This document shows, piece by piece, positions 1 through 13,223 of a stretch of DNA of 64,000 nt; within the stretch, counting starts at the first letter, position 1, and every line of letters begins with the position of its first letter. Under the pieces are notes generated by a model that searched no databases, was not told the origin of the DNA, and worked only from the letters and a program-made list of their open reading frames with translations. The stretch covers positions 310,001 through 374,000 of the forward strand of contig JAACJO010000017.1 of NCBI GenBank assembly GCA_013368445.1. Reading direction: 5' to 3'. This stretch comes from Leucocoprinus leucothites. Lineage: Eukaryota; Basidiomycota; Agaricomycetes; Agaricales; Agaricaceae. A program made the position numbers and the translations under genes.

Positions 1-870
1 GGAAGTACTTTGCCTAGAGATGATGTCAATGTTGATTAAAGACACGCAGAGGGGCGATAAAACCCAGTCGCTGGAGGAGTTGTTCGTGGGGTGGACGACG
101 ATGGAAAAGCCATTGAGACTGCGAAAGCTGAGCATTCGAGGTGTCGACATTTGCTCTGGGGATTTTACCTCCAACATACGTCATCTTAGAAGCCTCGAGG
201 ACCTCACGATCGAATTGTATCCTACCCCAAGTGAACTGGGGACCGTCTTTGCCATGCTACAGACAGAGGGCATACACCTCAGAAAGATCTCGGTTATGGC
301 CCTTCACCCCCCTGAGATTATCGACTACATCTCCTCTTTCACGGGACTAGAAGGTTTCTCCATTGAATCCTATGATGTCCGTGACGACTCACGCTCCCTA
401 ATTCATGATTTATTCTCCGCTCTCAAGCGGCATTGCGGCACGTTGAAATCGCTGCGAATCAATATCAATAGGATTTCGCCATGGCAGGAGATTCCCAGGA
501 GTCATCTATTGGAAAGTGCAGAGTTGTTTCGGTCACTTGAAACACTAGAAATCCGAGTACATACAAGCTTGGAAGACGCTCAGGCGGATAATGCTGAGGC
601 TCTTGTATGTGGCTCGTTAGGTATCATTGTGGGGTCGAAACTGATTGCGTGCAGCTCGCTTGGCTAGAAATTGCGACGCGGTTTCCTACACTAAGTCAAC
701 TAAAAATAAAACCGGTCAAATGGAAGACTGGTGAATACTCTTTCCCCCACAATAGGGATGACATGGTTGAGCCGGGGTGGAAGACTGTCCCTGCATTTAG
801 AGAGAGGATTCTGCGAGAATTCAGACGAGAACGGGAGTTCACATTTGACATTATCTATTTCAAATACTAA
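1..870 (+). CDS. F-box/leucine-rich-repeat-like protein, 3' part (5' end outside window)
   Basis: An open frame enters from the left edge and runs to about base 604. A GT..AG intron (605-654) follows, and a last exon ends at the stop 868-870. The protein is closely related over its whole visible length to the gene at 5936-7486: shared blocks include SNIRHLRSL, ALHPPEII, YISSFTGLEGFSI and the C-terminal REFTFDII. These leucine-rich segments look like the C-terminal substrate-binding half of fungal F-box proteins, which select targets for SCF ubiquitin ligases. The F-box itself would lie left of the window. Unlike its paralog, this copy reads through the last exon without a stop (LAWLEIATRF), so it is the healthier of the two. 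The F-box family call is inferred from the paralog; the target is unknown. Confidence 0.6.
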
Positions 871-3800
871 TGCGGCTAACTGAGAGATTGCAAGTGTGGA
901 AGGGAAGACTTTCTCAGTTTCATCTCGTTTTCGCCTTATCGTGTATTGTTGTTGCCTTTGAATAGATTGTCCAAAATGAATTTTCTCTCCTCAACCGGAC
1001 ACTCCGGAAAACTTTAGGTAGCCCCCTTGATCCCAATGAGAGGCACATCATTGAGAAAGGAAGCCGCAAGTGTACCCAGCGCTGACTCCGAGTGTACCTC
1101 CAATGAATACACGAACGTTTGACAAAGCTGTGCTGGATCCTTTCGAGTTGACTGGAGCCTGGAGGATGTTGCAGGCAGCGATACGTAACGTCCGAGTCGC
1201 TTTGAAAACTTTTGTTCGAGGGTACAGCAGTAATGCGAGAATCGCATAATATGTGTCCCAGAACATCTCCGTACTTTCGGAGAACCCTTGTACGCATAAT
1301 ATTCGAAACACTATTACTGTACCCTTTATACCCGGTCAGCGGTGTCCCGAGTCTCAAACATCCTTGCATCATAATGACATATCGTACAGGGTCCGGTTGT
1401 TCTCTACCTTTACCACCACAGCTAGAGCGACCATCTCTTGTATCACCATTTCTCCAAATATACTCGTCGCTGCATCTCCAGGGAGGCAACCCCTCCAACC
1501 GGTGGTCAAGTACCTTAGCGCTCAATCCTTACGACTCTACGGATCCCAGGTCAAACACTAGTCTTATAGCAGGTCCTGGTCCATTGCTTTAACCCCAGAT
1601 CCCTAACGATAACCGCGTCATTCGCAACTCGGGACGTCAGCACTGAGCACAGTCCCCGGTATGTTTAACTTGCCACTAAATTTCTGCACCGAGTTTTACA
1701 CCCCGAAAGAGGTTCTAATTAACCAAGCCATCTGATGCTGATGCGATGCTAGTGCTTTAGTCACTAGCTACGGCCTTGGTTCTTGGAGTCCCTGAGCTCA
1801 TCTTTAAGTTTTCCGTACGGGTGCGGTGGCAGTACTGCAGTAGCGGTGGTGGTGCCTGTCTTGTCGCCGAGTAGCGAATCTTCCCGCATAAAGGGCTCTT
1901 GGTCCCGAGAAATGTTCTGTGACTTGATAGATTTCATCATAAGTGACGCATACAGACTACTACTCGCCGATGGCACCCTCAGCCTCGGGTCACTTCTATC
2001 GTTACGGTCATTGACAGTGCGTCCTTGGCGTGCTTCAAATCTCAACCTCTAACTTCAGCCAGTATATAGGCGGCAACCTCATTCAAATGAATTCTGAACC
2101 TTTACCTCGTTGGAAGGATACATAGCTGTGCTGTGCAACACAATTAAGCAGGCAACACAAGTGGAGCACTTAGCGTTAGAAGTGTTTACTCGACATCATC
2201 ACGACCCTTCCGATGAATGACAGGGAAAGCTCCGTTTTATCCGGGTTTCAGCTTCTCAGCAGTAAACGGTGCCTAAATGGCACCGCTGCACAGTACGGTG
2301 AGTCACGATCTGACAGGTAGTTGCGGATCACAGAGCCTACTTAGTTATCATGGAAACGTTGAAGATTGGGGCCTGGCTTATTCGCTTGCGCGCGACAAGC
2401 AGTGCTGTGGTGTGGCTATTCTTAGGCTCACTTACTTGGCTATGAATCACGACGATGGCACAATGAATGATTATCGATCGACTCCAAACTATCGAAGCGT
2501 TGCCGCTGCTGTGCTCCGCGTCGAATGTTCCCCGGTGGGTTTACTAAGTGAGTGATAGACGGTAGAAATCAGGTTGCGACGGCGAGAGTGGCAAATGCTC
2601 GGCCAGTCGTGACATAACGGTAGCGGCACACTAGTTCAGACTAGGCTCACTCGACAATGGTCATCATCTAGATTCTAAGCCTGAGTAGCCGAAGAGGCCG
2701 TTGATGTCAGTATTAAGGTGTCTGGCTTTATTGTTATTGGAACTACTGACAGAGATTAGTTCAAGCTACCAAGGTCACGAAAATGACATTGTCTCGATCA
2801 CCGGAAAACTAAACCGACTAATCACCGCCCAACTAGTTGTACCGAAGACCATGATCACCCAAAACAAACACAAGAAATCCAAGAGAACAATCTAAGTACA
2901 GTACGCATTCGGACTTCATCAACCGAAAGCCAGTGAGAAGCTATTCTTGGGAGGTGGAAAGGTGGGCCACCGTTGTGATCACAGGGCTGATGGGTAATAA
3001 TGCACATTCTCGAGCTATATATATATCTGTTAGAACCCCAATGCGCAGTACCCTGATTTTTTCAATGGAGGTGGCCTGACTTGAACCTTTTAAGTCGAAA
3101 GTGGTCAACATAATAGTTCCACTTGTTTCATCATGAATGTAGTGGATGATTCCAACACGGCCTAGACGTGCAGAGTGGGAACCAGCTATGGCTTGGAAGC
3201 GAATTCCCGGTTAAAGGACTAACACATAAATAACGGAAGTTAATGTGCTCCGTTCGTGATTGATATAGGTGGGCAAATTTTTTTCTGCGCCCAGTCTAGT
3301 AAAAGGCTCCCTGTCACTGGAAATATATATTAACAACATTACATCGTCTGCGCGAAGCTCGTAGTTGCAAGTGAATATCGCTGCTCGTACGCGCTGAGGC
3401 AAGTTTAAGCCGTAGACATCGGACGGTGAAAAAACCTCAGTGCTCGTGCCGCGTACAAGTCCTTTGACCCCAATCAAATATTCATAGTAGTTTGGGGAGA
3501 GTCGCCATCGTCACTGAAGATCATTGATGCCAGTGGCGGGCGGGAGATGCTTGGCGTGCCGAGTTATGTGAAATTGACAATAATCAGTCACCGACTTTTG
3601 TCGTGATTGATCATTGGTGTAGTAAAGTATGACCGCCCTGGACTGGGCCCAAGCAAACATGGAACCATCCTTGATAAATATGATATCATACACCTCAAAC
3701 TCCAAAGTTTCAAACTTCAAGCTTCAAGAGTCCCTGTAGTTCGCAATACCCCTGATATCATCAGGCCCACCCGGGCCAACACTGGGCAACACTGGCAACC

Positions 3801-4212
3801 TTGATATGTACCACTGTTCGGTCGATCAGCTGCACAACCAGGGCTGATGTCGAACATACAGACCCGGAGAGGTTTTGACAGATAAATTAAAATGTTTTGA
3901 TTCGAGGCGAAATGTCTGATGACACTTGGTGATGATGGCGTACACTGCATATCATTTCCTCATGGGTGGTGAAGGTGCGGGTTGGACCAACGAGGTAATA
4001 CTTATAGACTCCCCGTTATAGGTGGTTCGAGTATTCATTCAACGGTGTACTACATTGAGACCACAAGGAATAGAAATCGAGAGTCCCACTATAAGGTGAC
4101 AGAAATGCGAAACAGCATTGGTCATTCCAAAGCGAGCCCATTTTTTCCACTGAGTGGCTCATGCCTGAGATTGTTTGAACTGTGGAGAGTGCGCCACCCA
4201 AACCTCTGCACT
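871..4212. other. Gene-poor intergenic region
   Basis: No gene can be supported in this stretch of about 3.3 kb. Reading frames are short, lack recognisable motifs and do not join into a convincing spliced product. Overlapping minus-strand frames around 920-1525 have slightly hydrophobic peptides but no family signature. A short AT dinucleotide run lies near 3017-3028. I see no terminal repeats, transposase or reverse transcriptase motifs. Confidence 0.5.
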
Positions 4213-5625
4213 TCAACGAGATAGTCTGTGTTCAGCGGTGGACGGAAAGAATCCATCGGCATTACGCTCCTGCGCCATGGAGGATGGTCGACCCTCCCTG
4301 GACATTTCGATTCTGAGTCGAATATGCCGCAGCTCTGCAAAATATCCATCCTGAGACAAAACGTTGTCCAGCCGTTGAGCCATAAACAATTGGAGAATTT
4401 CCAGCGCTTCCAGTTCATCTCCACCTTTTTCCAAAGATATTTTGTAATGCAGTTTGAGTTTCTCCAATGTATCTTGCGACGGTAGATTCTTGATCAGGCT
4501 GAGAAGCCATGGATCCGTTGGATTTTGTGTGCTCTTGAAATACCCTCGTCGGATGCCCAGACCTATGCGGAGATGTCGTAGATTGCAAATGCCAGCTAGA
4601 TCGTTGGCAGGTATGACATATGGGGACATATCTGGGCTCCGTACCAATAATAAGTATTGCAAAAGTAATTGTCGACTGTTTACATACCAAGAAGTCGCAC
4701 TCTCAACTCAAGATACTCGAGTGTTATGTCCGCATGTCTTAAAATCATTCCAGCCCTCTCCGGACTTTGGGGACCATTTACGATACTAGTCCTACTGGGC
4801 TCGCCAGTATCGGAAATAGTGACTTGCCTTCGGTCCTCTAGATCCACCCAGTGCTCGTCGTGGACAATCCCCATACTCTGGACCTTTTCAAGAGAGAGTC
4901 TCTGTTCCATCTGTTAAAATTCCCGAATCGCCTCATCCCAATAGAACTACCAAAAAGGGAAACTTTCTCCTGCCACGATAGCTCTCCCCTTGGTTCCAAC
5001 CACCATCTCCACATCGGACCGAAAACCCTGCGAGTGACAGACCCGAGATTGAGAACAAGAACCTTGAGATCCACGCAGTTGGCGAGCAGGTGAGGAGGGA
5101 GAGCATCTCCCTTTTCAAGCACGGCGAAGGTGTTTACATGCCTGAGGGCCATAGAAAGCACCTAGAATCCACCGCGGCGAGATGGAAGTTTACGCCATAG
5201 AAGCGTACCTTGTCCAGAGAGCTCAATCTCTGCAAGAAATCAATGCATCCCTGGTGGAGGAATGAATAAGACGAGCCAGGCTGCTTTGCTACAGCCCTTC
5301 GGATGTATTTCTCTATGCTGGACGAGGGTTGCAGTTCGTGGGATGTAGTTGAACTGGTTGGATTGACCTCAATAGCCATGCGCTTGGAGATAAAGTCATC
5401 TAAAAGGAGTCCCCGCAGTTCCCTACAGGCTCCGGAGAACTCGAGATAGGTTCTTTTATCTAGATGGGATGTGATTTCAAGGAGGGATTCATTCGGGAAA
5501 GCTGTAAGAACGCCCAGCGCTGGCTCTGTGTATGGGGAGGAGGGGGGAGGAAAAAGGCAATCCGAACATGGGTGTTTACTTGAACCTTTTAAGCTTCGGA
5601 GTATGAATCTCGGGGGTGGGCTCAC
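4213..5625 (-). CDS. F-box protein
   Basis: The 5' exon encodes an F-box-like segment, LTAFPNESLLEITSHLD followed by YLEFSGACRELR, the usual F-box pattern for binding Skp1 in SCF ubiquitin ligases. Downstream come leucine-rich segments (DLKVLVLNLGSV, TLEYLELRVRLL, LRHLRIGLGI, TLEKLKLHYKI) typical of the substrate-binding part of basidiomycete F-box proteins. A clear intron lies at about 4604-4696 (GTATGT..CTAG on the minus strand). Two frame changes, near 5165 and near 4900, are not explained by good splice sites; they may be real lesions or assembly indels. The start codon is uncertain: the 5' limit given is the end of the open frame, and an intron may sit upstream of the F-box. It is not a close copy of the neighbouring plus-strand F-box genes. 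Confidence 0.55.
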
Positions 5626-5935
5626 GTCATAAATGTCATCGTGTTTGCGTCGAACCTGTTTGCATATTAAATTGCTTTACGTATCGTATATCGAGTTGGG
5701 CAGCTGGCGTTAAGGATATATACACATATATATGGCGAGGCAAGTGCTGTCTCTCGCTCAACTTGCTGGTGAGTCCTGAAGCAAGCCATGTCACGGCCGC
5801 AGTCAGCAGCCCGTGCTATATTTGACTCATGTGGGGTGGTATCCGTTGCCGTGATGCGTCGTGTGATTTAAGTACAGTGGTCTTTCTGCCCAATTCCCAT
5901 TAATCATTCTTCCGAGTTCAGGCTTCAAGTTGAAA

Positions 5936-7486
5936 ATGCCATTAGAACTTGAACAATTACCAGATGAAATCCTCCTTAAGATAATTGTCTATGTATGTTG
6001 CACGCATATTTTTCCACAGACTTGATATAACTTTATATCCTGTCTAGACCAGAGCTCACTTCCCCGAGTCCTACCTGAAAACCCTACGAACGCTCTCGAG
6101 AAAGTTCTGCGACTTAATCACCCCATCCCTTTTTACATCTTCACATCCGGAGCTGGGAGGGGTTCTTTTATCTCCTCACGGAGGCCTCATACCATGATCT
6201 CAGACATATCAGCTCATCGGACGACAGTCTTCCAACATACCCGATCTTTGAAGGTCAACATGGACCGGTCCTCTTTTACAGATGATGATATGTTAGCTTG
6301 GAAGAAGCTATGGAGTACTTTTCTGACAGCCATGCGAAGCTTATCATCTTTGAAGTGAGTACTAATATGAGCCTGGAGCTAATTCTATACTGAGGAATAT
6401 CGTTCAAGATTGCAGGTTGCATCCGATGGCATGGGCAGGAACCGGGCAGAACACATGAACAACGTTATCCGGGTTATAAGCTCACATTGTAATCTTAAGA
6501 ATTTCAGCTTGATCGTCTACGGGGAGCACCCACCACGTCAATTATCTCTCCAACCCCTCTCCGGACTTCATACGTTTCTTTATCATGGGATTTCCGCGAA
6601 AGTTTAAATCCAGAGCTCACAGCCGAGGTGTCAAGCCTACTCGGGAGGTGTTCAAACCTAGAAAGGGTGTTCTTTGGGATGATGGCACGTCATCAAATGA
6701 AGTGGATTCTAAATCCTCAGCCCTTCGCCACATTGATAGAGAGTTGGTCCTTGCTGGAATGGTCGTTGAAACTACGGGAGCTGGTCACTCGAGGTGTTAC
6801 CGTTTCTCCTGAGGACCTCATTTCCAACATACGTCACCTCAGAAGCCTCAAAGATCTCACAATTGTGTCTTATCACACCCTAGCCGACCCGGGGAAGAGC
6901 TTTGACGTTCTACGCAAAGAAGATATTCATCTCGGAACCATCTCAATCCCGGCCCTCCATCCACCCGAGATCATCGAGTACATTTCCTCTTTTACAGGAT
7001 TAGAGGGATTCTCCATCAAGTCCTATGATACCCGCGACGATACACAGCCCCTTATCCATCAATTATTTTCTGCTCTCCAACGCCATTGCATTACTCTGAG
7101 ATCACTGACCATCTACGTCTATCGGATCTCGCCGTGGCAGGAGATATCGAGGAATCACTTCTCGGAGAGCGCAGAATTGTTTCAATCATTAGAGGAGTTA
7201 GATGTCCATGAATACATAAGTGCAGAGGACGTCCGGGTGAATAATGCAGAACCTCTGGTATGTGCATTGACTTAGGCACTGTGATATAGAGGCTGATTGA
7301 ATGCAGCTGGCCTGGCTGTAAATCGCAACACGGTTTCCTGCTCTGCGCCGCATAATAATCCGTCCAGTCCAAGGGGCTTCTTCGATTGACCCGAGTCGAA
7401 TTACCTGGGATTTTCGTCGACAAATTGTGCAGGATTTCAGGCGGCGGCGGGAATTCACGTTTGACATCATATTATATAAATACTAA
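5936..7486 (+). pseudogene. F-box protein gene, probably damaged paralog of the gene at the left edge
   Basis: ATG at 5936 opens an F-box start (LEQLPDEILLKIIVY), then an intron beginning GTATGT and ending CTAG before an exon reading SYLKTLRTLSRKFCDLITPSLF, a pattern common in agaricomycete F-box proteins. A further intron ends just before 6410. Downstream blocks (SNIRHLRSL, ALHPPEII, SSFTGLEGFSI, RREFTFDII) match the 1-870 gene. Signs of damage: a frame change between about 6150 and 6200, a second near 6575-6590 (HTFLYHG to WDFRESLNPE) without a plausible acceptor, and a TAA stop near 7319 in the last exon where the paralog has GAA (LAWL*IATRF against LAWLEIATRF). The frame changes could be assembly errors; the stop is a substitution and is harder to explain that way. 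Confidence 0.6.
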
Positions 7487-7696
7487 TGTCCTCTTCCGTG
7501 TGAGAGCACAAATAGCTCAAGCATTCACGGACGGGGGGTCTTACTTTGCGAGATCTGTCGCCTTGTACGCTGCGACCCCGTGTTCCTACTCATTCAATAG
7601 ATTTTTCGCTTTAAAGTAGAAACGAGCTTCATTCCGGGCCCAAAAGTAACAGCGATGTCAATAGTCTATACTGCCAGAGATCTATCAAGCCTCCTC

Positions 7697-10600
7697 TCAA
7701 GTATCATCCTCCCAATTCTCCGGGACAGGTTCGTCCGTTGCCGGAGGGACTGTCACTACGTTTTCTTGTGGCACATTAACCGTTTTCCTGGGTCCCGCTG
7801 AGTCCCCAGCAGACTGAGGCCGCGAAACACTAGGGCTTACACTCGCACTGGGAGGATTTCCCAAGCCAGATAGTCTAGCGGCCGCAGCCTGAGGCTGAGG
7901 AGCGACAACAGCAGACCAGCCAGATGAACCAACACTACTTCCACCAATGTTCATAGTAGTGGAAGGTCCAGGTCGTGGTGATGGGGTAGAAACTGGCCTC
8001 CAGGAGGCCGCGGTCGCTGAAGCGGTGAGCTGAGAAGCCGAAGCATTAGCTGACGAAGGATTGGACGAAGACCGCAAGTTCCGCAAATCGCCTAATTTGC
8101 CCAAACCAGGCGTGGTTGATGATTGTTGGATCGTGGCCGAGAGAAGCGGGGACGGGATTCGGGTGTCGAGGCGTCGGATGAACTGAACACTCCTATGCGG
8201 TTCTTGGTCAACGAGTTGGACGTCGATCCTGTAGCACGTAGCGAGCTAGAGCGGTAGAGAGAGATATCCATATCAGTCAACAGCAATGAAGTAGAGAAAG
8301 AAAACGTACATCATGCACGAACTTCCTTCGATCCAGAGGCGTGGGTGGTAGCACCTGCGTTTTCTTCTGAGAAGATACGAAATCTGCAAACGCCTTCTCA
8401 ACGACACCCAGAAACTTCGGGTTTGCTCGAGCAAAGCCCGTGAGTTCGTCTGAGTAGTTGACGGTATTGACCAGACCGGCATATCCGGCTGAGCTAGACG
8501 CAGAAGCGCCTTTCGAAGGGTTGATCCCAAGCGCCTCAGCTAGCCTGGCATTGCGCTTAGCAACTGCACAGTCGTTCGTACACTTCGGGTTTGAACGAGA
8601 TGGATTGAGATTGGATGACGAGCGACCACAACGAACAGCTTGTTTGATGCGCCCACAGGGGCACGTCACATCTACAAGCGCAGGACATGGATCTACTTCT
8701 GAACAACTTGAGGGCGCATGGCATGGTAATGGGCAAGGGTGATGGTCTGGAAGACTGCAGCGATATGAGAAGACAATCTCAGAAGTGTTGTTCTGGTACG
8801 TACCATGACTTCCGCAACTTTCCGCAGGTTGCTGTACACTTTCCACAGTCGTCTGCATGACATGACCTCTCGCAATGGTGAAACCCACAGCTGAGCAACT
8901 TTCCGCAAACGGTTCCGCAAGAGACTTTCTCGCTCTCAAGGGAACATCGAACGTTCGACATTGTCTTCTTCCCGCATGCGCATTGTTTATTCGTCAGATG
9001 TACACATGGAGGACAGGGAGAAGGATCTTCATGGCAGGCGTGAGGGGTACGAGGATGGCCGCAGGGAGGCGGTGGTCGTGGACAAGGATAGGAACAATGC
9101 ATAACTGTGCCGCAGGGGATAGGCGGGTCATAGACCGTTCTTCCACAGAAGCATACCATCTACATTCTGAGGTTAGCTTTAAGAAAGAAAAGAAGACACT
9201 AGAGACGTACCTCCTCAAATGAACTCCGCAAACAAGGTGTGCACGCTCCTTTATGATCTCTTTCCTCACACCTGTGATTACCACATGAAAGCATCTTCCC
9301 GCAAACAAGATCACACTCATGCAATCCCCCTCTTTCTTCCCCGATGCCAGCTGTCGGCTCTTCCACAGCTCGCTTCTTGCCCTTTTTTCCCACCAGTGGA
9401 TGCGAGCGATGCTAATGGGCAACAAGGGCGGCGACACTCATGGCGACCACACGCACGAAGTGCTGCGCAAGGTCTATCGCACAATATCTCGATTTCTTCC
9501 GTCGTATCGCCCTTGTACAGTTCGTGACAAGAAATCGTCTTCGTTGATGCACCACAGCGACAAGGACGCGTAAGCCCCACCGAACAAGGAGGACAAGGCC
9601 CGGCATGGCACACTGCTTTGCAAGGATGCCCACATCGATCCTGAGTTCTGTCGCAAATACTGTTACAGGTTGGTATAGGCGATGTGCAGGTAGTTCGAGC
9701 AGGAAATGTGTACGTAGAAGCGTCCGCGTTGGGCGTAGGTGCGATTGAGGACTTGCCACAAGGACAATGTGTCACTCTGGTAGGAGATCGAGGGCAAGGA
9801 GCTGGTTTATGTGAGGGTGGGTGACAGCTCTGTTGACATGTGTGAATGCCACAGTCGAATTTCCTGTGTGGGGTGAGCAGGACAGATATACAATTGTGTT
9901 TAGGCTAGCCTACCTTTCGCAGGTTTGATCGCAAGCGAAGTGTCCAACCCAAGGCGTCTCTCCTTCAACGAAACATTGCTGGGCTTCTCCCTCACTGCAA
10001 CGGAGGTCTTTCTCCGACTTGCCACACCAACATCGAACGGTCTCGCGAACTGGGCAGTCATCGCAGCTGCCTTCATGGCAAACCCTTTGACAAGTATGTT
10101 TGCCGCAAGATAGCATTCGGCCGCAGGCATTCCCACAGGACAGGTTCTTTCCCTTGCTTTTACCTGGATCAGCTCCACAACGGAATGCGATGATCGATTT
10201 GCGAGGGCAATAACACGTCAGTCGAGTCGTTACTTGACAAGGTGGACAAGGACCGGGATGGCAAGAAAGTGGACATGGATGGCCGCAACCACTTTCGCGT
10301 GCGCGAGAACATGGACCACCGCAGGAATGAGGGGTGGAAAGACGGGGAGGTTTAGGGTCTGGAGTGGAGCCACAGAAGCACCTGGACGATGCGATGAGCC
10401 TTGTTCTCCCCAGGAAATTAAAGAGATCTCTCACCAATAAACTTTTGGAACGACTTCACGTTTGCCCTGGCAACCCGGGCACCTCCAATCACCGATTTTT
10501 CCTTCCTCTCCTCGGGCTCTCCAAGCATCTTCGATATCTTTAACGCTCTTTGAAGCCCATGACCGAATACATCTAAGATGGAAAGTCGTCCAACAGTACT

Positions 10601-11336
10601 GCGATGGACCCTCGGCATCGTGAGGGAGAATAGTGGCGATTGAGGGAGAACAAGACCATATCGGTTGTTCGCGATGAATGGACGAAAAGCATATGGGGCA
10701 ATCGGGATAAGGAGGCATGCTCAGCTCTCGGATCAATCGAGAGGTGAGGTCGTCAACGATGGACGAGTCCGACTTGATTTTATATTTTTCAGACGGACGG
10801 GACGAAGGGGCTGCTCCAGAGGAGCCGTTCTTGTCAGTCAACTTTCCCCGGAATTTAGCCCGACGGTTACCCCCTCCTGACGGTGCAGTGCTGTGAGTTG
10901 GAATGGGAGATCCTTCGGTTACGTTGGTTCCGGCTGGGGAGTTACGGGGCTTCTGAGGCTGACGATGTTGATTGCGACCAGGACCACTGCCCGATGAAGG
11001 ACCAGCGTTGGATGGATTATCAGCTGGAGCATGCTGAGTGGATCCTCGACCATCGGGTGCAGGCCTTCTAGCATTAGGAGGGCGATAGCGAGGTTGCTGC
11101 TGAGTACTATTCGTAGATACTTGACCGGCTATGCCATCGGCAGCTACCGATGAACGAGCATTATCCTGTGAAGGCGGATTCGCTGAGTTCGTAGTGGCAT
11201 CACTGGTTTCATGCTTAGGTGGTTTTCGACGCCTGTGAGGTTTATTTTGCCTGGAAGATGGCGCGTGCTGATGCTGCTGGGGTGGTATTAATGAATTATT
11301 GGCCGAAACAGAGCTACCAGGAGTAGTAGATTCCAT
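7697..11336 (-). CDS. FAP1: NF-X1-type zinc finger protein with RING-like and R3H domains (FAP1 homolog)
   Basis: The N-terminal 200 or so residues are polar and low in complexity. Then comes a RING/PHD-like cluster ([23 protein letters not shown]), then a long run of NF-X1 cysteine-histidine fingers: [82 protein letters not shown]. The C-terminal third has an R3H domain (RRKFVHD, then [20 protein letters not shown] across an intron) and a Ser/Ala-rich tail. This order is that of human NFX1, Drosophila shuttle craft and yeast FAP1, nuclear proteins linked to transcription control and, in yeast, to FKBP12 binding. The intron at 10382-10434 joins VPKVYW to CFCGSTP, as in the family. At least five more short introns follow. 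The start at 11336 is the first ATG before the low-complexity region. The frame is intact once introns are removed. Confidence 0.9.
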
Positions 11337-11799
11337 GCAAGGTTGGGGTAGGAGATGTGGTTGATGGGGAAATGATTTTCGTGTCACACATTTATATCTA
11401 AGCCGCACCGCCACCGGCTTGACTTAAGTATATCTTTATGACTCACACCTCGTTCTCCCGCTCCCGCACACAGTCGCATACACAGCACGGCGAAATTGAC
11501 TGCCCATGACTCTTCATGCATTGGCGGAACACCTCTAATGCTCTGCTTTTAAGGGTCATCAACTGGGTGGCGTATTGATCGTGTATCGGAAACTGGAGAC
11601 CTCCCCAGCTACGGCGCTTAGTCCATATCTGACATCCCGATAATCACGACTTCTCAAGTCCTTCCTGAGCTAGCTGAGGCGCCTGTGTTCACTTTTTGTG
11701 CAACGAGGCCTCTTGTCATGTATTCTCGGAACCTGAGCTGAACAAATAGGTATTCATTTATCACACGCAGCCCCAAGGCGGCAGAGCTCAGGCTTATGG
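11337..11799. other. Intergenic region between divergent genes
   Basis: It separates the minus-strand FAP1 homolog from the plus-strand membrane protein gene, so it should hold both promoters. I see no gene, repeat or recognisable binding site in it. Confidence 0.5.
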
Positions 11800-12764
11800 A
11801 TGAATTCTCTAGAGATGGTACCAGCACATATATATCGTGAAAGCAAAGTCGTAGACTCTAGTGCATCATTATCATCATCGTTCTTGAATTTTCTCGACAT
11901 GGTTTCCTCTAGCGAGCTCCTTCAACTTCTACCCTTACCAAGAGCACACTCACCAATCAGTTTGCATTCGAGGAATACGACCTTCCTAAGTGACCCGAAT
12001 GCCTTGCCCGTTATTCCTCTCTCATCCTCACATGCTTCTTCCACTGTATCACCAGTCAAAAAGGATTGCGAGAGTAAGTAGTCCGGATTCTTCTTGCATG
12101 AGATTGTAGTTTTGACTGGATCCTCGGCACCAAGTGGCTCTCGATCATGACTACGACGCGGTCGAGGAAAGTTTTGGCCATCTGACTAGATACCTTGGCA
12201 CAACAGTCATATTGGTAGGTCAAAGCCCCATGCACGAGTGAGATAAATTGTAACTGATCTCTTGCTCTTTACCTCATTCTTCAGTCGACCTTCATGACGA
12301 CAGTCGTTATGTCGTTCCTAGCCCTGGCACACAACATCATCCAGGACCGAGACAAAAGAGAGTTTCAAATCGCGATGATGCTTTGTCTCCTTACCGCAAC
12401 TTGTCACCTTTTCATCATCCTAATCGCGGGCAGGGCTTGCATTCAAGTATGCTGGTATTCTCGTATACCCAACACCCGTCGTCCGTCCTTGGAAGAGTAC
12501 CAAAATCGGCTCTACTCATTCTACCGCTGTCTGAAAATCTCAGAGTGGGTCCAGGGTCTGGGACAAGTACTCTTTCCCCCTGCAATTCTTTATACCGTAT
12601 GGCAGATGTTCTCGCACCACATTTATCCCGTGGTGATTATCAGTTTTGTCGCTGTGCTAGAGATAATAGTGTACGCGATGGGGTATTGGAACATATCCTG
12701 GATCAGCATGACGCTTAAATCGATTAAGCATGCTTTTCGACATTTCCAGGGACCGCCTCGGTGA
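11800..12764 (+). CDS. Hypothetical membrane protein with about four transmembrane helices
   Basis: I do not recognise the family. The model is three exons: 11800-12073, 12135-12214 and 12285-12764. Intron 1 (GTAAGT..AG, with a TTGAC branch-point-like site shortly before the acceptor) and intron 2 (GTAGGT..CAG) keep one frame. The first 90 or so residues are Ser/Leu-rich without clear helices. After DHDYDAVEESFGHL come hydrophobic stretches: STFMTTVVMSFLALAHNII, MMLCLLTATCHLFIILIAG, VLFPPAILYTVWQMF and YPVVIISFVAVLEIIVYAMG. A charged tail (SIKHAFRHFQGPPR) ends the protein at 12762-12764. It probably sits in an internal or plasma membrane. The gene is divergent from FAP1; I infer no shared function. 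Confidence 0.6.
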
Positions 12765-13223
12765 AGGCCTGGTGCAGTTGAGGATACTAGCAGGGTGGCA
12801 AGCGTTGTATTAGTGGCTGGGGTACTTTGCTCACCTTTATCTTGGTGTCACTTTTTGAATTAAGCTGGGCTCAGATTAAACAATGCCATGCATCTCCAGT
12901 GTATTGATCTTCTTTCCCACCGTGGGCCGTTACACATCGCTTCATGTACCTAACATGCCATTTCCGAGGCCTGATTGATGATTAATGATTGTTCTTTCAA
13001 CATGACCTCAGCTGTCGCGTTAATGTGGTTGGCACCATATGAGGTGCCTAATCCTGAATTAATTGTCACGTTTGTGAGTCACGAATCACGTGGCGGATTG
13101 ACCAATCGTAACGCGCCCATCTCATCAACGTGAACGAACGTCCTTGAACCACCAGTTAGTAGCACCTATCGTACCATGCTAATCGCTTTGCTGACAACTC
13201 ACACAGACTAGATTGAGGGTTGG
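12765..13223. other. Intergenic region
   Basis: Nothing recognisable lies here beyond the 3' end of the membrane protein gene and the presumed promoter of the NFKBIL1-like gene. Confidence 0.5.

Noticed and set aside
920..1525. Long minus-strand open frames with partly hydrophobic peptides.
   Set aside because: Three overlapping frames are equally open, none has a family motif, and no splice combination gives a convincing protein.
2277..2555. Plus-strand frame of 92 codons.
   Set aside because: No motif, no neighbouring exons and no codon pattern like the supported genes.
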